From Panax quinquefolius (Eukaryota > Streptophyta > Magnoliopsida > Apiales > Araliaceae): a stretch of 64,000 bases of DNA. The position numbers and the translations under genes are program-made. Below the pieces are notes generated by a model. It saw only the letters and a program-made list of their open reading frames with translations, searched no databases and was not told the DNA's origin. Below, in pieces: positions 36,322-47,363 of the stretch. Position 1 is the stretch's first letter, and every line of letters begins with the position of its first letter. The stretch spans positions 77,072,471 through 77,136,470 of the forward strand of contig CM035153.1 in the NCBI GenBank assembly GCA_020205615.1, written 5' to 3'.

Positions 36322-37659
36322 ACTTATTCCTTAAGACCCTTAGGGTATATCAAAGGGTATACTTGGGTATAACAAGTTGTACATGGAGATAATATATGAT
36401 CGATAAAGAATCTACCACTTCTAATAAAAGAAGAAATGCCTATGTGATTCGATAAATGACAACCCAAAGTAATCCTTGGCAAGCGAATGAAATTAGAAAG
36501 GAGTTTCTAATTTGCATTATTTGAGTTGTGCATTTAAGGATCGAAATACATATAATTAAATAAAATAAGACTTGACAGTAATTCCATATCTTATATTTAA
36601 TTAGGACATTGTATGGTGGAAGGATTGAATTATGCGGTAACTATTTACTCAAAGGTTCTTTTATGATTGTTGTTGAAATCTATATTATCCGGAAAATCGT
36701 TGATCGCTAGGGAGGCTTATCCTATTGTAGAATAAATATTATTTATTTAAATAAATTAATTGTTTAATTTATTTATTTAAATAAGATTAGAATTATTCTA
36801 ATTGATTTATTCACAACCTGGGTTTAATATGGAGAACCTAAAGGGTCACACCATAAAAAAGGAAGAATAATTATTTAAGAAGTTAATGGCATAATCATAA
36901 TAATATGTTATGTATATTTAATTTAATCTATGGTGATAGAATAAATTAAATAGCTTAATATTTATTATTTAATATTTTAGAAATATTAAATATAAATTAA
37001 TAAGAGGAGTCTTATTAATATTATTACAATTATTATTATTATTTTAATTTCTAAAAGAGTTTAGGAATTAATTTAATATAAGTACTCTCATTTATTCCTA
37101 ATAAGATTAGGAGGGAAAATTAATTAAAGAAGTTTAATTAATTATCCCTAATAAGATTAGGGAGCCCATTTAATTAAAAGAGTTTAATTAAATAATACCT
37201 TATTTTAATAGGGTTACTTGATATCTTTATAAGAGGAGTCTTATATCAGATATCAAAAGAACTACGTTATAATTCCAAGAGTTGGAAACTACGCTCCTTT
37301 TCTATAGAGATAGAAAAACTAGGGTTTAGCCAACCACCCATCTTCTTGAATCCTTCTTCTTCCTTGGTGGATCACCTCTAGAGGCCAAACACTTGGGTGG
37401 CTAACGTTGATCAAAGGAAGGAACCAAACCCGGTGAATTCAAGTTGAACACGAAAGGATTTGGAGGTGAACTTGTACCTGAGGAAGTTCGATCTTTAAGG
37501 GTATGATTTTAGTCTTTATCTTTTCGTTTAATTAATAATTATGCATAAAGGGTGATCCGGGTATATGGTTTGTAAAATTTTTAAACTCTGATTTTTTACC
37601 TTTCCGCTTATTTATGCAATTTGATTGCGTTCTTGAATATTACAAACCTAACAGTAATA

Positions 37660-38192
37660 ACCTTGCCTTCACAGTTCCTCCTCTCCCCTAAAAGGCTAAA
37701 ACCCTACTCTATTCTCCTCGTCTCACTGTCATAGGTATTTTTTCAGCTCTCGTTTCAATAAGATTTTAATTTATTGTGATTATTATTCTGATCAATTTTT
37801 GTTTGGATGGGTAATTTATCTGTATGTTTTTATGGTTGTGGTTTATATATTATTGGGTGTGAAATTTTAAGGGTTTATGAACCGGATTAGACTAGATCTA
37901 GAATTTACCGATTTATATTTGTAGATTTATGATATTATATGTTTTTATGTGTAGCTGCAATTTTGATCCTTTGTTCATTTATTTAGTTTGTTACAAGATA
38001 TCTAGGATCTGTCCAACAAGCGTATTAATTTGACCTCACCAACTCAAAAGATAGAGAAGACGAAAAAGAAGAAGATGATGGTGATGTCGCCAGTGGTAAA
38101 TATGTACCCATTCTCAAGCTACACTTTTGGAACTAAAGAACCCAAAATGGAAAAAGATACTTCTGTCATTGACCGTCTTGCCAAAATGAAGG
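37660..38192 (+). pseudogene. Captured CFIm25 (NUDT21-type) 5' exon in the hAT
   Basis: The frame ending at 38191 reads MMVMSPVVNMYPFSS from the ATG at 38075, then YTFGTKEPKMEKDTSV and DRLAKMK. This is the conserved N-terminal signature of the 25-kDa subunit of cleavage factor Im, which binds UGUA in pre-mRNA during 3'-end processing. The codon AAG is followed by GTGAAG, a plausible splice donor at 38192, exactly where the homology stops. Upstream, 37660-37736 looks like a 5' UTR ending in a GT donor, with a possible intron to about 37997. The Nudix-like domain and the rest of the protein are absent. A gene fragment captured by the transposon; recognised from memory of the family, no search run. 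Confidence 0.8.
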
Positions 38193-38218
38193 TGAAGTAT
38201 GCATTTTTAAACTTCTCT

Positions 38219-38263
<45 letters not shown>

Positions 38264-39265
38264 GCATATGTATTTACTAAAACACTTCAATCTGAATTCT
38301 AGAAAAACTTTAAAAATGAAGACCCTTTTCAGTGATCGTTTTGGTAGAAATGTTTTGATTTTGAATTTTCTTTTAGTAATTTGTTCGAAAGGTTTTTCAA
38401 GATCTGAGTATAATAATGACACAAACCCACATTTCATATATATAAATGTTTCAGAAGTTTGACCAAGTTATAAGATTTTTAAATGTCAAACCACACTCTA
38501 TTACCCAGAACTTGACTCTGTTTCCAGTTAAGTACCAATTGTTATATTTTCTCACTTGATATACTAATCTCTCCTCAAATTTTCAATCAAGGACTTGTCC
38601 AACATACATAGTCAAAATTAGTGCACATTATGTAACTAACTACTGTTTACATAGAGAGATATATCTGAGTGAAAGTAGTTGCAACTACATTGATCACTTA
38701 AGCTAATCAGGTTCATTGTATAAACAAAATGATAGCATATCAGAACTTTAATGATGTATCAATGGTTCTTATACTCAATATATTTTGTTTTATATGCAGT
38801 TTAGACCTAAGCAGGTAAGTTATTCTAGTTAGCCCTACTAGATATTCAGCAATGTACTTCACCATGGAGTCTAAGAATTTAAGAAGTTTGAGTGCCACTA
38901 CCCTTATTTGCAAAATAGCTTAACTTAGTAATGGTTTGTAATTCTATATACTGTCAAGTGCTTGTATTATTGTGTAGAGGCAATTTCCTTTAATGATGTG
39001 GGTGAAGCTGTACATCAGTGTGCGTTCATGTTGTTATCTCATCTTTGTCATCTATGTTCCATTTTTCTGAATTTGGTTGAATCATGTCGTCATCTCATCT
39101 GTGTGGGTGAAGATGTACATCAGGCAATTTCCTTCAATGATGTGGGTGAAGCTGTACAACATTATCTTTGTGTACTTTATCATTTATCAATCAGAGCACG
39201 GGCCATTTTGGCCCGGTCCGTGGATGGCCCGACCCGCTGATAGCCCAGCCCGTTTTTCAGGTCTA
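38193..39265. other. hAT right arm
   Basis: Holds (TA)n at 38221-38262, probably inside the captured intron. A direct repeat of about 38 bp (CAATTTCCTTTAATGATG... at 38978 and its near-copy at 39123) and an AGTTTAGACCTAAGCAGGTA word resembling a short exon with a GTAAGT donor at 38816 are also present. The last 80 bp are GC-rich GGCCCG-type subterminal sequence. No transposase. Confidence 0.55.
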
Positions 39266-39273
39266 TACATGTC
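39266..39273. repeat. hAT target-site duplication, right copy
   Basis: tacatgtc, identical to 20300-20307; LTR E sequence resumes directly after it. Confidence 0.93.
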
Positions 39274-39472
39274 CCTTAATTGTGTTGCAATAATTTGGGT
39301 TCATAAACAACTAAATCAGACATCTCTCCTCTCTCGGTGTTGCGGCGCCATCATAAGGTTCATCATTGGCGCTGCGGCACCATTAAGCAGTGTCTAAACC
39401 CTCATCTCAGCACTGCGGCGCGAGACTTCCTAGACTTAAGTGGTAATGGGGGGCTAACTAACAGTAGGCAAT

Positions 39473-41008
39473 TGTTGGGTAAAATCTAATTACGCACAAC
39501 ACGCAAGTATACGTGATCAACAAGTAATAAAGTGATGAGTAGAGTATCGTTCCCACAGAGATTAATTAGCAATAACCTTAACTTACAATTACCATTCTTC
39601 TATTAACCCTAATTTTATTAAACAAATCAAACTCAATAATTTAAATTAACGAAACTAAAATTTAAATATAATTTAATTAACACAAAATAACCACGAATAT
39701 CAAAATCTGAAATTTCAAACAATTAATGGAAAATTAGACTTATGATTTCACCCTAAGCATCACTTTAATTTTAACACCTTTATCCCAATTTAACGCACTA
39801 TCCCAGTTTATTAATCAAGAACACGAATGCAGTATTAACCAGCTCTCGATGCACTAATACCATATTAACTTCAATCCACAATTAAGATAGAAATCTGTTA
39901 AACATAATTAATCAACTAACCCACTATATTTCTATGTGAATTACAATTGAAGAAGGTTGAAGAATAAGTTCTCTATCCGATTACATGCGGTGTCAAGCAT
40001 ATCTCTACCTTAACACTCATCAAGTTTAAGCTACTAACAAAAACCTGAACACATGCTATATCAACTAGGTCTAGATTTGAATATCCTCTCTCGATTCCAT
40101 CCAACTCCACAAAGAATTGTTGATCAGGCAATTCATAGATTAAAGCTCAAATTAATATACATAAACTGGAGATAGCTTATTAAATTGGAAATCAAAGTTT
40201 ACAAAACCATCGATTCACTTAAGGATCCATCACAAGCCTAAAAAGTGAATTAGTTTATAATAAATGAAATAAACACTGAATAAATCATAGAAATCATTCT
40301 CCCAATTACAAATAATAATCTAACAGGAAAAATATTGAGAAACACCCTTCATGTAGACTAAAATAGCAATTATCTTGAAAAACTCCTCGAAATACTCCTC
40401 CAAACTTGCTATCAAAAACTCAGCTTAGATCTTCGCAATTCTCCTCTCTCTAATCTTCTTGTTGTTTTTTGATAGAGTAATAGATATCTAGCTTAAAACT
40501 CTAGCCGAATTCCTTATCAAATAAAGTTATAATGCCATGCAAATAGCTAAAATTCGTGCCCAAGAGGAATTATAACCATTACAGGTCACTCAGAATTTTC
40601 CACCCCCCCACCCGTGAACTTTGCTTTCTAACTTGCTCGAATGAAGACCCCCCTTGACTTGATGAATGTGTATAGTTTAATAACGCCACTTCTAATAATG
40701 CCGTGATATATTCTGATTAATCGGATTGTGAGACCCCATTTCCCGTGAAGTTTATAAGATTGATCATACCACTCCGTGAAGGTGTGTGTTCTGATAATCG
40801 ACTATCTTTGCTCTTCTAACTTGTTTCCAATTACGCTCCATTTGATTCCAAATCGCACCGAATATCACCAATTGTACGTTGAATGCCACAACCACCAATC
40901 TACACATGAAATAACATAAAACAAGTAAAACTGAACATGATCACAAGAATGTAGCAACAAATAAGCATGAATTGGATATTAAATCGCGTATATAAAATAC
41001 ACTTATCA
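39473..41008 (-). repeat. 3' LTR of the Athila-like element (1536 bp)
   Basis: Ends TGTTGGGTAAAATC / ACACTTATCA on the plus strand. Colinear with 49766-51314, except for a replaced block around 40590-40790, where the other LTR has GC hairpins. Confidence 0.93.
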
Positions 41009-42303
41009 AAATTCCCCAAACTTAAACCGTGCTAGTCCTCGAGCACAATTCAACTACATGCAATGCAATGATATGAATACGAATTCACTTAAATGCTATC
41101 AAATCCAACAATATCGCAGAATCAAAATTATCTTAATGGCCTCAGCGAAAATAAGCAACTATACAATATCAACCATCAAAAACCAATCTACAAATACGCT
41201 TTAATCCTCGAATCTCCAGCCATCATCACTGGTATAGTGTGTGTGTGATATCCATGATAATCGATACTAACTCAAATTCAATACATAACCAGTCTCTTAG
41301 AAGGAATCATGAAGCACAAACTTAAAATTTTCAAAAATAGATAGTTCCAACTAAAATCAAGCAATCACAAATCTCAAGGGTTCGCGCGGGGTACTTATGC
41401 TTTATTCATAAATTTTATTTTTTTTGAAGTACGGGGGCTTTTTGCTCTTATTTCCCATTTTATTCTTATCCACATAGCTATGTAGTGTCTTATTCCCTTA
41501 GGCTTTTCAATGCTACCTTAACTAGCTTTCGACCAACGACTCCCAGACCATTAAGACCTTAGGGTGCTAGGTGTAAAGACAATCCCCTTGGGCTTACTTA
41601 CTCAAGTAACAAAGGCCACAAAACTAGACAAGCACGCCATGGTGTTTATTTATACTCTTTTTTTTTCTTCTTCTTTTTTTAAGCTTATATACCCCACATA
41701 ACATTCCCCAAACTTAGGTTCTTGCCTAACTTTAGCCTTTACCGGCAATCCTTGTCATTTTATCATTCACTCTAGCATTATCCTTTGGAGACCTTTTAGG
41801 TACCGGTTTGAACTTGACCAATCAACACAGATGTTTGTTACTCGTGATATCCTTTTAAACCAGTTTCAAACAAACACAAGATTCAATTCATAAACGATCA
41901 TTGTGTCATAGTTCTAATACTTAATACTGTATTTGCTACTTATTTGACAATCACATCATAGGCCCACAACAACATAAAACACAACATTGATGGACTTAAA
42001 CAACACAATAATTACTAAATAACATTTTTTTATTATTTTTTTATTTTTTTTAATATATATAGATGTGAATAACAAAATGCATTACACTATTATCTACTAT
42101 GCAAAACCTAAGCTACTATGAACGGCCAAAGCTATCATGCAATACTGAAAATAAAATGCAATACAGAAATTTAATTGACCAAAATAAAAAATAAGCCCTA
42201 AAAGCTAAAATGCATGAAAACATGAATTTAAATCCCCCAAACTTAAACAATATAATGTCCTCATTGGATAATTGATCAAAATAAGTACGTGAGGACTTCC
42301 CTA
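41009..42303 (-). other. 3' untranslated region of the Athila-like element with repeated purine tracts
   Basis: No ORF. The purine tract next to the LTR (41009-41028, minus GGTTTAAGTTTGGGGAATTT) has two near-copies further in, at 41704-41716 and 42234-42248, both AAGTTTGGGG on the minus strand. Long T-runs lie at 41400-41420 and 41655-41680. Confidence 0.75.
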
Positions 42304-43517
42304 TCAATGCTTAAGCTTGAGGAGGTGGTTGTTGTTCTTCTTCATCGGAATCACTCGGTGGGAACCTTGGCATTGGACCGGGCTGTTGATATGGAAATTG
42401 TGCCGCCGGGTTGAAACTTTGAAGAGTTTCAACGAGGCAAAAGATGTGTGCATAGCGTCGAACATGTGCTCTTGCCTCATTGCCAATCGGCGCATCTCCC
42501 GACGAGTTGCCTTGGTGTGTGCATTCAGTTGATTTTGGAAATTAAGGAATTGAGATCTAGATATAGCCTCGGCCCGCAGTGTCTGCTCATCCCCTTGATC
42601 GCCCATTTCTTCATCATCGTCCCCCGATGTCTATGTAGCATCCACGTTGTCTTCCGACGATGATGGAAAAATGAAACCCGATCCGCGGTGTGACTCGCCT
42701 CCACCCATACTGATCTGATGCGCTATCATTCTTGAATCAAGCAGCCCGAGCAGCATTTGAGTGGGCTCGTCATCAGACCATCTAACTCCTGCTTGACGGC
42801 ACAACCACATATGAGTGATGGGTGTGGCAAGCCTCCAGAAAAATTCCCACATAGGCACCAGAGGATGGAGAAGCAAATGATAGCCCCGACATCGATTATA
42901 AAATTTTGCACAATGGCGTACAACAGCAACGCCTTTTCTTTGGTGACGTTCGAGGTATGTTAGGATGGAAGCAATTTCGCACAGAGGAAGGCATACCAAA
43001 TTTTTCCATACCGGCTAAGGTCCTTGCTGTGGAACACGGTGCCTCCCTTTCAACCTTTCATCCATGACGTTCCCGGCTTTGTCATCTCCGTGATAATGGC
43101 ATCAAAATCTGGGTCAGAAGTACAGAGATGCTCATACTGGCAGTGGCGAGGCCCCCTTAGTTGGTAGTAAGTGTTTATGGCATCGGCACTGAATGGAACC
43201 AACCGTCCTCGCACAAATGCTTGGAATGGTTCTTTGTCCACCGCATTTGCGTAAAACTCCTTGACAATGTTGACAACTGTTGGTTCCGGCTCCTCGGTGA
43301 ATTTGGTCCATCCCTTTTGGTAAATTTGCGGTATGAGCTCCTCATCATTAGGATCTAGTGCCAATCCCCGCTCCGGTGTAAGGGCTTTGGTGAGTATGTA
43401 GTCATACCGGTCGGCGGCGGAGGCACTTGCAAATTTTCGGCCATCGAAGGTGCGGGTTGGTTGGGATGGATGTGAACTCTCCCCCCTTTGGGGTTTGGAC
43501 GATGATTGTGAATCCAT
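42304..43517 (-). pseudogene. Env-position ORF of the Athila-like element
   Basis: The start at 43517 reads MDSQSSSKPQRGES and 155 codons are open, with WTKFTEEPEPTVVNIVKEFY and FVRGRLVPFSADAINTYYQL. These match my memory of the plant domain Pfam calls 'putative plant transposon protein', found downstream of integrase in Athila-type elements. After a stop at 43050 the reading shifts (LLYAIVQNFIIDVGAIIC in 42929-42726), then returns near 42606-42304 with a charged helical stretch (TKATRREMRRLAMRQEHMF). No signal peptide or membrane segment is evident in the first part. Broken by at least two frame changes; role unknown. Confidence 0.75.
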
Positions 43518-44251
43518 ATCTCTCCGTATTGCTGGATTTGACCTAACTCTCTAGGCTCACAACTATACTCTCTTTTTGCTTTATCTTTATATGAAGTGTG
43601 GTGGGAAAGTTTGTATGATATTTGGTGGTATTTATAGATGGAGAGGATAGGCTAGCATTGGTGGAGTGAGGAGGTGGAGAGTTGGAGAAGAGTAATGTAG
43701 TGTTGGGAATATGAGGAAAGTGGGTGGTGGTTATGGAGTAATGAGGTAGTGGGGAAGTGTGAAAGTGGGGTGTTATTGGGAAGGAGAGAAGACCAACCAA
43801 CTGCCACGTCTGTCTAAATTCCAGGACCCTCACCCTGGCGGGGGGTAATGAACTATAAAGGCCCACCCCGACGGGCATGGCCACTGACTTCTGAAGTCGA
43901 GGACCCCCGCCCCGGTGGGGGTTGTAGTGTTTTTAGGGCCCGCCCCAGCGGGCATGGTTACTGTCAAGCTCTCTTGTTTTGCTTCAATGTAGCTCATTTT
44001 TGCTTCAATATTCTCGCTTGATGATCCTTTTTCCATCCTGCATAACATGAAACATGAAGATTAGTGAGTTGTTGATGACATGTTATGTTGTGGAGAAATT
44101 AATGAGATTTTTATTTTATTCTTTTACCTAGTAATTTAATAAACACTATGGTTAAGCAAATATGAATGGAAAATATGATAAAAGAACTAAAAATTGGGTT
44201 GCCTCCCAATGAGCGCTTGATTTTAAGTCGTTCAGCCTGACTAACTCTTGA
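43518..44251 (-). other. Spacer with GC-hairpin modules
   Basis: Between integrase stop and third ORF. It contains four GC-rich inverted modules in two pairs: 43825-43845 with 43861-43879, and 43903-43923 with 43938-43955, of the form CCCGCCCCGGYGGG. One comparable pair lies in the 5' LTR at 51039-51059 and 51075-51091. Small ORFs reading through the modules are not credible genes. Confidence 0.7.
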
Positions 44252-45142
44252 TTAAGTTGTGTCGTCCAATGTGATGGCGATCACGTCAGTGTTACCTTCG
44301 CCACCCCAGTAATGCTTAAAACGGTGTCCATTGACTTTAAATGTTTCGAGTGGATTGCGACTGTAAATTTCAACCGCACCGTGAGGGAATACCTGCTTGA
44401 CTGTAAATGGTCCCGACCATCTTGATTTAAGCTTTCCGGGGAACAAACGCAGCCTTGAGTTGAATAATAGTACATATTGGCCTGGCTCGAATGTTCGACG
44501 CAAAATTTTTTGGTCGTGCCATCTTTTGACGTTTTCTTTGTATAGTTTTGCATTCTCATAGGCATGAAGGCGAAACTCGTTGAGTTCATTCAACTGAAGT
44601 AATCTCTTCTCTCCTATAGCTTTTTGATCAAAATTGAGTTTTTGCACTGCCCAATATGCCTTATGCTGTAGTTCCCCCGGTAAATGATAGGCCTTCCCGT
44701 ATAACAGTTGATATGGTGACATCCCGATTGGCGTCTTGCATGCAGTCCGGTAGGCCCATAAAGCATCGTCCAATCTAAGTGACCAATCTTTCTGACTCGA
44801 ATTCACCACTTTCTCCAATATCTTTTTGACTTCTCTGTTCGATACCTCAGCTTGTCCACTGGTTTGAGGGTGATATATTGTAGCTATCTTGTGGTTCACC
44901 CCATACTTGGCCAAAAGAGCAGTAAATGGTTTATTGTAAAAATGACTACCTTCGTCACTTATAATTGCTCTTGGTGTGCCAAACCTCGTGAAGATGTTCT
45001 TTTGAAGGAATTTGAGGACCACCTTGGCATCGTTTGTTGGTAGAAATTTGGCTTGACCCACTTTAACACGTAGTCCACTGCGAGTAGAATGTATTGATTG
45101 TTCAAGGACTAGGGAAATGGACCCATGAAATTGATACCCCAT
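44252..45142 (-). CDS. Athila-like integrase, catalytic and C-terminal part
   Basis: 296 open codons (first Met is internal; the domain starts upstream, at about 45330, in another frame). IISDEGSHF carries the second catalytic Asp and [16 protein letters not shown] the Glu. [20 protein letters not shown] and the C-terminal [17 protein letters not shown] follow, then [12 protein letters not shown] before the stop. The N-terminal zinc module and first acidic residue lie at 45330-45130: [17 protein letters not shown] residues and VWGINFMG, where the usual Asp reads Asn. A stop after MGPFP separates the halves. Integrase inserts element cDNA into the genome; this copy is inactive. Confidence 0.85.
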   Translation of the reverse strand: MGYQFHGSISLVLEQSIHSTRSGLRVKVGQAKFLPTNDAKVVLKFLQKNIFTRFGTPRAIISDEGSHFYNKPFTALLAKYGVNHKIATIYHPQTSGQAEVSNREVKKILEKVVNSSQKDWSLRLDDALWAYRTACKTPIGMSPYQLLYGKAYHLPGELQHKAYWAVQKLNFDQKAIGEKRLLQLNELNEFRLHAYENAKLYKENVKRWHDQKILRRTFEPGQYVLLFNSRLRLFPGKLKSRWSGPFTVKQVFPHGAVEIYSRNPLETFKVNGHRFKHYWGGEGNTDVIAITLDDTT

Positions 45143-45366
45143 ACGTCAAAAATTTCCACTTCCAGAATCGTTTGTAAGGGCATCTCATTATGTTTCGAAA
45201 TGATGCCCACCCTTTGACACCTATTGCATTGTTTAACAAACTAGTGGGCATCTTTGAATAATGTGGGCCAATAAAAACCACATTGCAGCACCTTCGCTGC
45301 TGTCCTTTCACTCCCATAATGCCCGCCATACTGTACGATGAGTGACACTTTCATGCAAAATATTCT

Positions 45367-45603
45367 TCACTTATTATATAGACGACTTGCAGTCGAATCA
45401 CCTTGTCGGCGCACTGCTTTAAACAAATATGGATCATCCCACATGTACCATTTCACGTCGTGAAGAAATTTCTTTTTTTGTTGTCTTGTGAGGTCAGGTG
45501 GTAAAATGTTGCTTACAACGAAATTTGCATAGTTGCCATACCACGAAATCTCTGTTGACATCCCAAACAGTTGCTCATCTGGCGAATGATTCGTTGATTT
45601 CAC
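45367..45603 (-). pseudogene. Athila-like RNase H-integrase linker
   Basis: Open stretch with PWYGNYANFVV-type sequence, DLTRQQKKKFLHDVKWYMWD and FKAVRRQGD, the connection before the integrase zinc module. It is out of phase with both neighbours, so frameshifts flank it at about 45610 and 45360. Confidence 0.75.
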
Positions 45604-45703
45604 ATTTATCGTCTTTTGCTTTCCCGTGGTTTTCCAACCTCGACAAGTGATCGGCTACTTGGTTTTCCGTCCCCTTCCTATCCTTTATTTCTAAATCGAA
45701 TTC

Positions 45704-46720
45704 TTATAGTAGGAGAATCCACCGAATAAGGTGTGGTTTAGCATCCTTTTTCGCTATCAAGTACCTAATCGCTGCATGGTCTGTATAGACTATCACCTTA
45801 GTCCCGATCAAGTAAGCCCGAAATTTGTCGAACGCATATACCACTGCAAGCAATTCCTTTTCTGTGGTTGTGTAGTTCGTTTGAGTCTCTATTTGTGTTT
45901 TGCTTGCGTAGTATATAGCATGAAACATCTTGTCTCTACGCTTACCCAAAACAGCCCCAACCGCGAAGTCGCTTGCATCACACATAAGCTCGAATGGCAT
46001 GCTCCAATCCAGTGCAAGTATAACGGGGGCTGTAGTTAATTTCCTTTTTAATAAGTCAAAAGCCGTCTTGCATTCTTCATTAAAGCTGAATGTCGCATCC
46101 TTCTCTAAAAGACTGTATAGGGGTTTCGCAATTTTAGAGAAGTCTTTTATAAACCTCTTGTAGAACCCAATGTGTCCCAAAAAACTCCTAATACCCTTCA
46201 CTGAGGTCGGTTGAGGCAATTTTTCAATAGTTTCCATCTTCGCTTTATCAACTTCCAGCCCTTGAGCCGATACATTATGGCCCAAAATTATTCCCTCTTT
46301 AACCATAAAGTGGCATTTCTCCCAATTTAGTACGAGATTTGTGTCCTTACATCTTTACAAAACCATGACCAAATTCTTCAAGCAATTATCAAAGCTGTCC
46401 CCATAAACCGAAAAGTCATCCATGAAGACCTCAACATTTTTCTCCACCATATCTGAAAAAATTGCCATCATACACCGTTGGAAAGTTGCTGGTGCGTTGC
46501 ATAGACCGAATGACATCCTCCTGAATGCAAATGTGCCGTAAGGGCACGTAAATGTGGTCTTTTCTTGATCCTCCGGAGCGATGACTATTTGGTTGTAGCC
46601 CGAATACCCATCCAACAAAAAGTAATATTGGTGTCCCGCCAATCTATCTAACATTTGGTCAATAAAGGGCAGCGGGAAATGATCTTTTCGGGTTGCCTTG
46701 TTCAATTTTCTATAATCCAT
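45704..46720 (-). pseudogene. Athila-like RT and RNase H, one frame with a single TAA
   Basis: 46720-45704 is one frame interrupted by one TAA at 46357-46355. RT blocks: FLLDGYSGYNQ with the first catalytic Asp, MSFGLCNAPATFQRCMM, and VEVFMDDFSVYG with the Asp pair. After the stop: [20 protein letters not shown] and [20 protein letters not shown]. RNase [15 protein letters not shown] (Asp), [16 protein letters not shown] (Glu), [15 protein letters not shown] (Asp). All polymerase and RNase H acidic residues seen are intact. Upstream 47186-46875 is in another frame. Confidence 0.88.
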
Positions 46721-46874
46721 ACAAACCCGCCAACTTTGTCATTTATTCTAGTTGGGATTAACTTCATTGTCGTCATTCTTCACTGCAAATCGTTCCTCCT
46801 TTTTTAAGATGCGATTTGGACTTTGACTAACCCATTTCTTTGTCGAAAATCGGGTAGATGATGCCGACGTCTAA

Positions 46875-47363
46875 CTATTTCAAAATTTCCTTCTTTACCA
46901 CTTCTTTCATAATTGGATTGAGTCGTCGTTGTTGTTCCACCGTTGGTTTTGCTTCGTCTTCCATTAGGATCTTGTGCATGCAAAATGAAGGGCTGATTCC
47001 CTTTATGTCAGTAATTGTCCATCCAATAAGTGATTTGTGTTCCCGAAGCACCCTCAACAACTTTTCTTCCTGCAATTCGTTAAGTGCAGCTGAAATAATA
47101 AATGGTAAAGAATTTAAATTACCTAAATACGCATACCTGACGTGCTTAGGAAGTGACATAAGTTCCAGCTTTGGTGGCTCTTCCAATTATGGTTTCAATT
47201 TTTCTGCGGTTACCTCCTCTGTGTGTAGTGGTTTAAACGGTGTTCTAAATCTTGGTACTCGTGGCAATGAGTCTAGCAATTGAAGGTAATCCACCAATTT
47301 TGGATCATCGATCTCTTCATCTCCCAATAATGTTGTTTCTAACGGATCGTTCACCAAACTTTT
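46875..47363 (-). pseudogene. Athila-like protease-RT connection
   Basis: Contains LKHVRYAYLG-type and LREHKSLIGWTITDIKGISP sequence, then CMHKILMEDEAKPTVEQQRR before RT. In phase with the protease frame upstream, but with stops in between; a frameshift near 46860-46740 separates it from RT. Confidence 0.8.

Larger units (their letters stand above)
20663..37653 (+). mobile_element. Copia-2: complete Ty1/copia element inside the hAT
   Basis: Plus-strand copia element: 5' LTR 20663-22517 (1855 bp), tRNA-iMet primer site 22519-22531, long leader, decayed gag-pol 24505-27480, purine tract AAGTGGGAGA, and 3' LTR 27489-28020 plus 36327-37653 (1859 bp) split by element K. Own length is about 8.7 kb. 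Flanks are ataat (20658-20662) and gtaat (37654-37658), a 4/5 match. Same family as Copia-1. Order RT then RNase H, with integrase scraps before RT, fits Ty1/copia. Confidence 0.93.
27489..37653 (+). repeat. 3' LTR of Copia-2, interrupted by element K
   Basis: LTR pieces 27489-28020 and 36327-37653 rejoin to 1859 bp once K and one actta duplication are removed. The end CCTAACA preserves the CA terminus lost in the 5' LTR. Confidence 0.92.
20308..39265. mobile_element. hAT DNA transposon, non-autonomous, with captured gene exon
   Basis: Left end TAGACCTGGAAAAGTC, right end (inverted) TAGACCTGAAAAACGG: 12 of the first 13 bases match. Flanked by perfect 8-bp duplications tacatgtc at 20300-20307 and 39266-39273, the hAT hallmark. 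Subterminal regions carry repeated GGCCCG/CCGGTCC words, as hAT transposase binding regions often do. Without Copia-2 it is about 1.96 kb (20308-20662 and 37654-39265). No transposase domain is visible. It carries a CFIm25 exon at 38030-38191. It sits in solo LTR E and is itself interrupted by Copia-2. Confidence 0.9.

Noticed and set aside
20663..37653. Considering 28021-36321 as an independent locus beside a truncated copia
   Set aside because: The actta duplication and exact rejoining of the copia 3' LTR to 1859 bp show insertion within one LTR.
38207..38437. ORF with YIYIYI stretch on the minus strand
   Set aside because: Translation of the (TA)n run next to the captured exon.
43830..44048. 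ORF reading PAGAGPKNTTTPTGAG
   Set aside because: It reads through GC-hairpin modules between integrase and the third ORF; no family resemblance and it overlaps another frame equally open.
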